DNA of 8,447 bases from Thiobacter sp964445085. Lineage in GTDB: Bacteria > Pseudomonadota > Gammaproteobacteria > Burkholderiales > Thiobacteraceae. The notes below the pieces were generated by a model. That model saw nothing but the letters and a program-made list of their open reading frames with translations. It ran no database searches and was not told the DNA's origin. The stretch covers positions 1 through 8,447 of the forward strand of contig CAYUJV010000124.1 in the NCBI GenBank assembly GCA_964445085.1, in the 5' to 3' direction. Made by a program: the position numbers and the translations under genes. This document shows positions 5,053 to 8,447 of the stretch, piece by piece. Numbering within the stretch: the first letter of the stretch is position 1; every line of letters starts with the position of its first letter.

Positions 5053-6081
5053 CTATTTTAAATCACTGCTGCGGGTGATCGAGTCCAGCATCGCGGTGAC
5101 GGAAGGGATGGTGCAGCCGGGGAAGATGTAGCGCTGGATGAAATCCACCGAACGCCGGGCCGATTCGTAGCGCTGGTCGGCGATGGTGATGGCCTGCAGC
5201 AGCATCTGGCCCTCCGGCTTGAGCAGGCGCGCGCACTGGGCGAAGTAGGTGTCGAAATACTGGTGGCCGACGGCTTCGATCATCTCGATGGACACCAGCT
5301 TGTCGTACTGGCCGCCGAGATCGCGGTAGTCCTCGAGCAGCAGGGTAACGCGATCGCCCAGGCCCGCCTCGGCGATGCGCGCCTGCGCCAGATCGTACTG
5401 GTTGCGGGAAATGGTCGTGGTCGTCACCCGGCAGCCGTAGTGCCGGCCCGCGTGCAGGGCGAAGCCGCCCCAGCCGGTGCCGATCTCCAGCACGTGTTCG
5501 GTCGGCTTCAGGTCGAGCTTGCGGCAGATGGCGTCGAGCTTGGCGATCGACGCCTCACGCAGCGTGCTGTGCGACGTCTCGAAAATGCCGCAGGAATACA
5601 TCAGGGTGTCGTCCAGCATCAGGCGGAAGAAGTCGTTGCCGAGATCGTAATGGGCGCCGATATTGCGCCGGCTGCCGCTGCGGCTGTTGCGGTTGAGCCA
5701 GTGCAGGCGCTTGCGCACCGGCGCTGCGAGACGGGCGAAGCTGCCCTCCATGCGGTCGAGCACGTCCTGGTTGAGCACCATCAGGCGCATCAGCCCGGTG
5801 AGGTCGCTGCAGGACCAGGTTCCCGCCATGTAGGCTTCGCCCGCGCCGATGCTGCCGCCGAAGGCGAGGTCGGCGTAGAAGGCCGGATGGTGCACGCTGA
5901 GCTGCACCTGAGGCAGCCCATGGCCGAAGTGCCGTTGTGTCGGGCCTTCCATCAGCGTGAGGGTGCCGGTGTGCAGCTGCTGCAGCTGGCGCAGCACCAG
6001 CCGGCGGCCGAGCTTGGCCAGCCAGTCGCCGCGCGGCAGGGCGGCGCGCAGGGAGGAATGGATCAGGGTGGTGTCGTTCAT
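5053..6081 (-). CDS. Cyclopropane-fatty-acyl-phospholipid synthase-like methylase, truncated by TAG
   Basis: These 342 residues are the first four fifths of a CFA-synthase family protein; with the downstream 76 codons and the stop position it would be 419 residues, a normal length. The family transfers a SAM methyl group to the double bond of a phospholipid acyl chain at the membrane. Visible motifs are AHYDLGNDFF (143-152), MYSCGIF with C164, the SAM site LEIGTGWGGF (198-207), and IEMIEAVGHQYF (265-276) with E266 and H273; these match the bicarbonate/active-site residues of E. coli CFA. The ATG at 6081 overlaps the upstream DUF1365 stop as ATGA, with GGAG 9 nt before it. Relatives in this operon context may make methylated or further oxidised acyl chains rather than plain cyclopropane. 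TAG replaces what is usually a hydrophobic residue between SSDLK and VHLDD. Confidence 0.88.
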   Translation of the reverse strand: MNDTTLIHSSLRAALPRGDWLAKLGRRLVLRQLQQLHTGTLTLMEGPTQRHFGHGLPQVQLSVHHPAFYADLAFGGSIGAGEAYMAGTWSCSDLTGLMRLMVLNQDVLDRMEGSFARLAAPVRKRLHWLNRNSRSGSRRNIGAHYDLGNDFFRLMLDDTLMYSCGIFETSHSTLREASIAKLDAICRKLDLKPTEHVLEIGTGWGGFALHAGRHYGCRVTTTTISRNQYDLAQARIAEAGLGDRVTLLLEDYRDLGGQYDKLVSIEMIEAVGHQYFDTYFAQCARLLKPEGQMLLQAITIADQRYESARRSVDFIQRYIFPGCTIPSVTAMLDSITRSSDLK

Positions 6082-6848
6082 GCGTGTTTCTCCGGGGAGG
6101 GCTGCGCTTTGCCGGGATGGGGCTGGAAGGGCACGCGCTTGAGCCACAGCAGCAGCGCCTGCCAATAGATGTGGCGGATCACCGCCAGCGTCATGAACGG
6201 GTAGCGCACAAGGGCGCCGGCCAGGCTCCCGGCACCGATGGGGCGGCGCTCGAGTCGCAGGGTGACGTCGAACAGCTTTTCGCTCGCGTGGAAGTTTTCC
6301 ATGTGGATGGCCAGCCGTTCCTCCGGCGCGGAGAAGCGCCAGTCGTAGTCGATGTCCATGGGCATGAAGGGCGAGACGTGGAAGTCCTTGCCGAACCTGA
6401 AGCGCTGGTGCCCGCCGCTGCTTCGGCCGGCAGGCAGCACGTGGCAGCGGCGCTCGCCCCAGGGCGTGTTGTTGATCTCGGCGACGATGGTTTCCAGCCT
6501 TTCGCCGGCGGCATCGAAGCAGTAATAGAAGCTCACCGGATTGAAGCAGTAGCCAAAATAGCGCAGATGGGTCAGCAGCCGGATCGGGCCCCGGGGCCGG
6601 CTGCCGGTCTCCTGCTGCACCAGGTCCTGCACCGCCTGCTTCAACGGAATGCCGGGGTCGCCGAGATGATCGGCGCGCCGGAGCCAGGCCAGCGCCGGCC
6701 GCCGCGCCGACCACAGCCAGCGGCCGCGGAACACCGTGTCCAGCTCGTCCAGGTCCAGGTACACCTGGAACAGGCGGTAGCGGAAGGCGTGTTCCACCGG
6801 GCGGAAGCGGCGATGCCTAACCGACCCGACGTAGAGGCAGCTGTGCAT
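6078..6848 (-). CDS. DUF1365 domain-containing protein
   Basis: This 256-residue protein covers a full DUF1365 domain: the N-terminal YVGSVRHRRF.P..HAF.YR (6-25), the signature RYFGYCFNPVSFYYCFD (96-112), EINNTPWGERRCHVL (124-138) and KDFHVSPFMPMD (154-165). Biochemical function is unknown. The domain is found next to, and in some species fused with, CFA-like methylases and FAD-dependent amine-oxidase-like proteins, so a part in acyl-chain modification is inferred from context. A hydrophobic stretch near residues 215-236 may associate with the membrane. The ATG at 6848 lies 32 bp inside the end of the FAD gene, with a modest GGGAA in front, and the stop overlaps the CFA-like start as ATGA. 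Both overlaps indicate co-translation. The C-terminal tail is proline-rich and poorly conserved. Confidence 0.92.
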   Translation of the reverse strand: MHSCLYVGSVRHRRFRPVEHAFRYRLFQVYLDLDELDTVFRGRWLWSARRPALAWLRRADHLGDPGIPLKQAVQDLVQQETGSRPRGPIRLLTHLRYFGYCFNPVSFYYCFDAAGERLETIVAEINNTPWGERRCHVLPAGRSSGGHQRFRFGKDFHVSPFMPMDIDYDWRFSAPEERLAIHMENFHASEKLFDVTLRLERRPIGAGSLAGALVRYPFMTLAVIRHIYWQALLLWLKRVPFQPHPGKAQPSPEKHA

Positions 6849-8094
6849 GGCGTTCCCATTCGCGGAAGTGTTCGAGGGCGTTCAACGCGCTCACCACGCC
6901 GTCCTCGTGAAAGCCGAAGCGCCAGTAGGCGCCGCAGTAGAAGGTGCGGTTCGCGCCGTTCACTTCGGCCTGGCGCTGCTGCGCCGCCACGCCGGCGCGC
7001 GTGAACAGCGGGTGGTGGTAGGTGAGGCGCTTGAGGATCCTGCGCGGGTCGATGTCGGCGCTGCGGTTGAGCGTGACGCAGAAGGTGACCGGCGCATGGA
7101 TCCCCTGCAGGATGTTCATGTTGTAGGTGACGGCCACGCGCTCCGCGGGCTGCGCCGGCACGTGGTAGTTCCACGCCGCCCAGGCGAGCTTGCGCTTCGG
7201 CAGCAGCCGGGTGTCGGTGTGCAACACGACCTCGTTTTCCTGATAGGGGATCGCGCCCAGCACTTCGCGCTCCAGCGGGCTCGGGTCGGCCAGCAGGCGC
7301 AGGGCCTGGTCGCTGTGGGCGGCGATGAACACCGCGTCGAAGCGCTGCGGCGGGCTGTCCGCGGTGTCGATCTCCACGTGGCCGGGCCGGCGGCGGATCG
7401 CTGTCACCGGCGTGTCGAGCCGGATGCGCTCGCGGAACGGCGCGGTCAGGCGCCTCACGTACTCGCGCGAGCCGCCGCGGACCACGCGCCAGATGGGCCG
7501 GTCGTCCACCGACAGCATGCCGTGGTTGTGGAAGAAGCGCACCAGATAGCGCGCAGGAAACTCCAGCATCGAGCGGGGGTCGGTGGACCAGATCGCCGCG
7601 CCCATGGGCACCAGGTAGTGCTCGATGAACTCGTGGCGGTAGCCCTGCCGGCGCAGGTAGGCGCCGAGGGTGAGGGCATCGTCGTCGCCTTCGAGCAGTG
7701 CCGGCGCCTCGCGATTGAAGCGCAGGATTTCGCCGATCATGCGGTGGAAGGACGGGCGCAGCAGGTTGCTGCGCTGGGCGAACAGGCCGTTGAGGGAGGT
7801 GCCGTTGTATTCGAGGTCGCGCCCTTCGACGCGCACGCTGAAGCTCATGCTGCTGGGCTGGGATTCAACCCCGAGCTCGTCCAGCAGCCGGATGAAGTTG
7901 GGATAGGTCCAGTCGTTGAAGACGATGAAGCCGGTGTCGACCGCATAGGTTTTGCCCGCGATCTCGACGTCGTGGGTGTGGGTGTGGCCACCGAGGTGGC
8001 TGCCGGCCTCGAACACCGTGATGTCGTGCTGCCGATGCAAGTGATGGGCGGCGACGTTGCCGGCGATGCCAGTGCCGACGATGGCAATCTTCAT
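6817..8094 (-). CDS. FAD-dependent oxidoreductase, amine-oxidase-like (CFA-operon type)
   Basis: This 425-residue flavoprotein begins at ATG 8094, with GAAGGAAA 8 nt upstream. The dinucleotide-binding site is complete: IAIVGTGIAGNVAAHHL at residues 3-19 (G7, G9, G12), the ribose-binding acid E29 in FEAG, and HLGGHTHTH after it. The C-terminal FAD contact region is YCGAYWRFGFHEDGVVSALNAL (two-part, about 386-407). Members of this group sit beside CFA-like methylases in proteobacteria, and plant cyclopropane synthases carry a related domain at their N-terminus. The natural substrate is not proven; dehydrogenation or oxidation of a methylated or unsaturated acyl chain is a reasonable inference, while an amine substrate is not. 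The start overlaps the desaturase stop as ATGA (8091-8094) and the end overlaps DUF1365 by 32 bp, so it belongs to one operon. Confidence 0.92.
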   Translation of the reverse strand: MKIAIVGTGIAGNVAAHHLHRQHDITVFEAGSHLGGHTHTHDVEIAGKTYAVDTGFIVFNDWTYPNFIRLLDELGVESQPSSMSFSVRVEGRDLEYNGTSLNGLFAQRSNLLRPSFHRMIGEILRFNREAPALLEGDDDALTLGAYLRRQGYRHEFIEHYLVPMGAAIWSTDPRSMLEFPARYLVRFFHNHGMLSVDDRPIWRVVRGGSREYVRRLTAPFRERIRLDTPVTAIRRRPGHVEIDTADSPPQRFDAVFIAAHSDQALRLLADPSPLEREVLGAIPYQENEVVLHTDTRLLPKRKLAWAAWNYHVPAQPAERVAVTYNMNILQGIHAPVTFCVTLNRSADIDPRRILKRLTYHHPLFTRAGVAAQQRQAEVNGANRTFYCGAYWRFGFHEDGVVSALNALEHFREWERHAQLPLRRVG

Positions 8095-8447
8095 TCGGGT
8101 TTCCTTCGGTCGATGCGCCGCGCGTCGCGGATGCCGGCGGGCACCGGCTTGAGCCTGGAGACCAGCCCCGCTGCCGCCATGGCGCGCAGGATGTAATAGG
8201 TCAGATCGATCTCCCAGCAGTAGAAGCCCTGGCGCACGCTGCCCGGGTAGTGGTGGTGGTTGTTGTGCCAGCCCTCGCCGAAGGTGAGCAGGGCGAGCCA
8301 GGCGTTGTTGCGCGAGTCGTCGCGGGTGGCGTAGCGCCGCGTGCCGATGGTGTGCGCGAGCGAGTTGACGGTGAAGGTGGCGTGGTAGAGCGCGACCGTG
8401 GAGATGGCGAAGCCCCACACCAGCAGCTGCAGGCCATGGGTTTCCAG
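8091..8447 (-). CDS. Acyl-CoA/fatty acid desaturase, C-terminal part (5' end outside window)
   Basis: The frame is open to the right edge, giving 118 visible residues of the C-terminus of a membrane di-iron delta-9-type desaturase. The metal-ligand motif NSLAH (visible residues 28-32) corresponds to the Asn/His pair of stearoyl-CoA desaturase. GEGWHNNHHHYP (57-68) carries the third histidine box, H61-N-N-H64-H65. These are followed by the usual WEIDLTYYILR segment. The earlier histidine boxes and most membrane helices lie outside the window. The enzyme would introduce the cis double bond that a CFA-like methylase needs as substrate, which fits its place as the upstream gene. The stop overlaps the FAD gene start as ATGA. 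Any operon promoter must lie beyond the window. Confidence 0.92.
   Translation of the reverse strand: METHGLQLLVWGFAISTVALYHATFTVNSLAHTIGTRRYATRDDSRNNAWLALLTFGEGWHNNHHHYPGSVRQGFYCWEIDLTYYILRAMAAAGLVSRLKPVPAGIRDARRIDRRKPE

Noticed and set aside
4240..5055. Genome-wide recoding of TAG as a sense codon to explain the CFA-like gene
   Set aside because: The globin, methyltransferase, HxlR, peroxidase and FAD genes all end naturally at TAG at the expected protein length, so TAG acts as a normal stop here.
5056..5062. T TTA AAA on the minus strand, a canonical -1 frameshift heptamer in the correct phase immediately before the CFA-like TAG
   Set aside because: A -1 shift would leave the CFA frame, whereas the conserved C-terminal part continues in the zero frame. 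The -1 frame is long and open only as a GC-rich shadow through the peroxidase gene. Programmed frameshifting does not explain the split.
6817..8418. 533-residue form of the FAD protein extending to 8418
   Set aside because: The extension is an out-of-frame reading of the desaturase gene. The FAD-binding motif starts immediately after ATG 8094, which has a Shine-Dalgarno and an ATGA overlap.

Overview
The window is GC-rich chromosomal DNA whose gene families (UPF0149/YecA with a SEC-C tail, group 1 truncated globin, DUF1365 with a CFA-type methylase, HxlR regulator fused to an SCP2-like domain) point to a beta- or gammaproteobacterium. This is a family-level inference; nothing here fixes the genus. 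Coding density is high. I see no rRNA, tRNA, CRISPR array or insertion sequence.

Layout, left to right. (1) The 3' end of a plus-strand helix-hairpin-helix type protein runs in from the left edge and converges on (2) a minus-strand histidine phosphatase. Upstream of that, on the minus strand, lies (3) a group 1 truncated haemoglobin with its own leader hairpin and a candidate extended -10 promoter, and then (4) a class I SAM methyltransferase. (5) An HxlR-family regulator with a C-terminal SCP2-like domain is divergent from the methyltransferase. The 256-bp space between them holds two near-identical 19-bp palindromic sites, each pointing toward its own gene and each exactly 57 bp from that gene's start codon. 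(6) A plus-strand UPF0149/YecA protein with a zinc-binding SEC-C tail follows.

(7) The right half (4240 to the window edge) is a minus-strand lipid-modification operon. In transcription order it reads: fatty acid desaturase (partial), FAD-dependent amine-oxidase-like protein, DUF1365 protein, cyclopropane-fatty-acid-synthase-like methylase, and an exported glutathione peroxidase. The genes overlap or abut (two ATGA overlaps, one 32-bp overlap, and one TGAAGGAG stop/Shine-Dalgarno junction), so they are probably co-transcribed and translationally coupled. The likely theme is making an unusual (cyclopropane, methylated or further oxidised) membrane acyl chain and protecting it from peroxidation.

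Two things deserve a second look. First, the paired operator/promoter architecture between the methyltransferase and the HxlR gene implies one regulator controlling both promoters in the same geometry. Second, the CFA-like gene is split by a single in-frame TAG inside a short AT-rich patch, with 76 well-conserved downstream codons still open in the same frame. It may be a recent nonsense mutation, a sequence error or readthrough. TAG is used as a normal terminator by several neighbouring genes.
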